Positions 63,860 through 64,000 of a stretch of 64,000 bases of DNA are shown piece by piece (position 1 is the first letter of the stretch; each line of letters starts with the position of its first letter). The notes under the pieces are model-generated. The model was given only the letters and a program-made list of their open reading frames with translations, was not told where the DNA came from and did no database searches. Made by a program: the position numbers and the translations under genes. Source of the DNA: Ciona savignyi (Eukaryota; Chordata; Ascidiacea; Phlebobranchia; Cionidae); NCBI GenBank assembly GCA_000149265.1, contig CH003047.1, forward strand, positions 45,799-109,798, read 5' to 3'.

Positions 63860-64000
63860 GTAGGTATTTAATATTAAAATCTTTCAACCTACATTATTCT
63901 GATACTTTTATTCAAAATTGAAACACTATAACATTGTCTAATAATTATTTGAAGAAACAGCATAAAAGTTGAATTGTTGGAAATCATTTTATCTATTTTG

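Overview
This is eukaryotic nuclear DNA from an AT-rich, compact, intron-rich animal genome. The gene set and a very abundant tRNA-derived SINE (at least nine good copies plus older relics in 64 kb) look like a Ciona-type tunicate (sea squirt). The organism call is inferred from gene content, gene density and repeat style, not from a database match. There are no bacterial operons, CRISPR arrays or rRNA genes, and no complete tRNA gene was recognised.

Layout. (1) 1-12.4 kb: repeats, plus the 5' coding part, on the minus strand, of a membrane-anchored GH31 alpha-glucosidase of the sucrase-isomaltase/maltase-glucoamylase type (membrane segment, Thr-rich stalk, trefoil). The catalytic part was not found and probably lies left of the window. 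A decayed Ty3/gypsy-like gag fragment sits at 12.2-12.4 kb. (2) 13.2-32.3 kb: a complete 17-exon gene for mitochondrial elongation factor G (GFM1, 761 aa), plus strand. Its 9-kb intron 12 holds two complete genes on the opposite strand. Both encode secreted, Cys-rich proteins that I cannot assign to a family. One (470 aa) ends in 15 heptads of the PNPEVDE type; the other has 178 aa. (3) 32.3-36.5 kb: a repeat-dense block. (4) 36.5-45 kb: three plus-strand genes, intronless CEP76 (centriole duplication control), two-exon DCP2 (mRNA decapping Nudix enzyme) and five-exon ICMT (prenylcysteine carboxyl methyltransferase). (5) 44.8-49.7 kb: six-exon triosephosphate isomerase (TPI1) on the minus strand, convergent with ICMT with crossed poly(A) signals. 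(6) 50-55.6 kb: a repeat and transposon zone with several non-autonomous DNA elements that still show target-site duplications. (7) 55.7 kb to the end: the first six coding exons of a CDK5RAP2/myomegalin (centrosomin-type, CM1 domain) gene that runs off the right edge.

Most recognised genes are housekeeping genes that share a neighbourhood rather than a pathway, although CEP76 and the CDK5RAP2-like gene are both centrosomal. The least explained part is the antisense nested pair inside GFM1. All exon chains were assembled by eye from splice consensus, reading-frame phase and family similarity. In every gene given as complete, the phases close exactly and the exon lengths sum to an intact frame.
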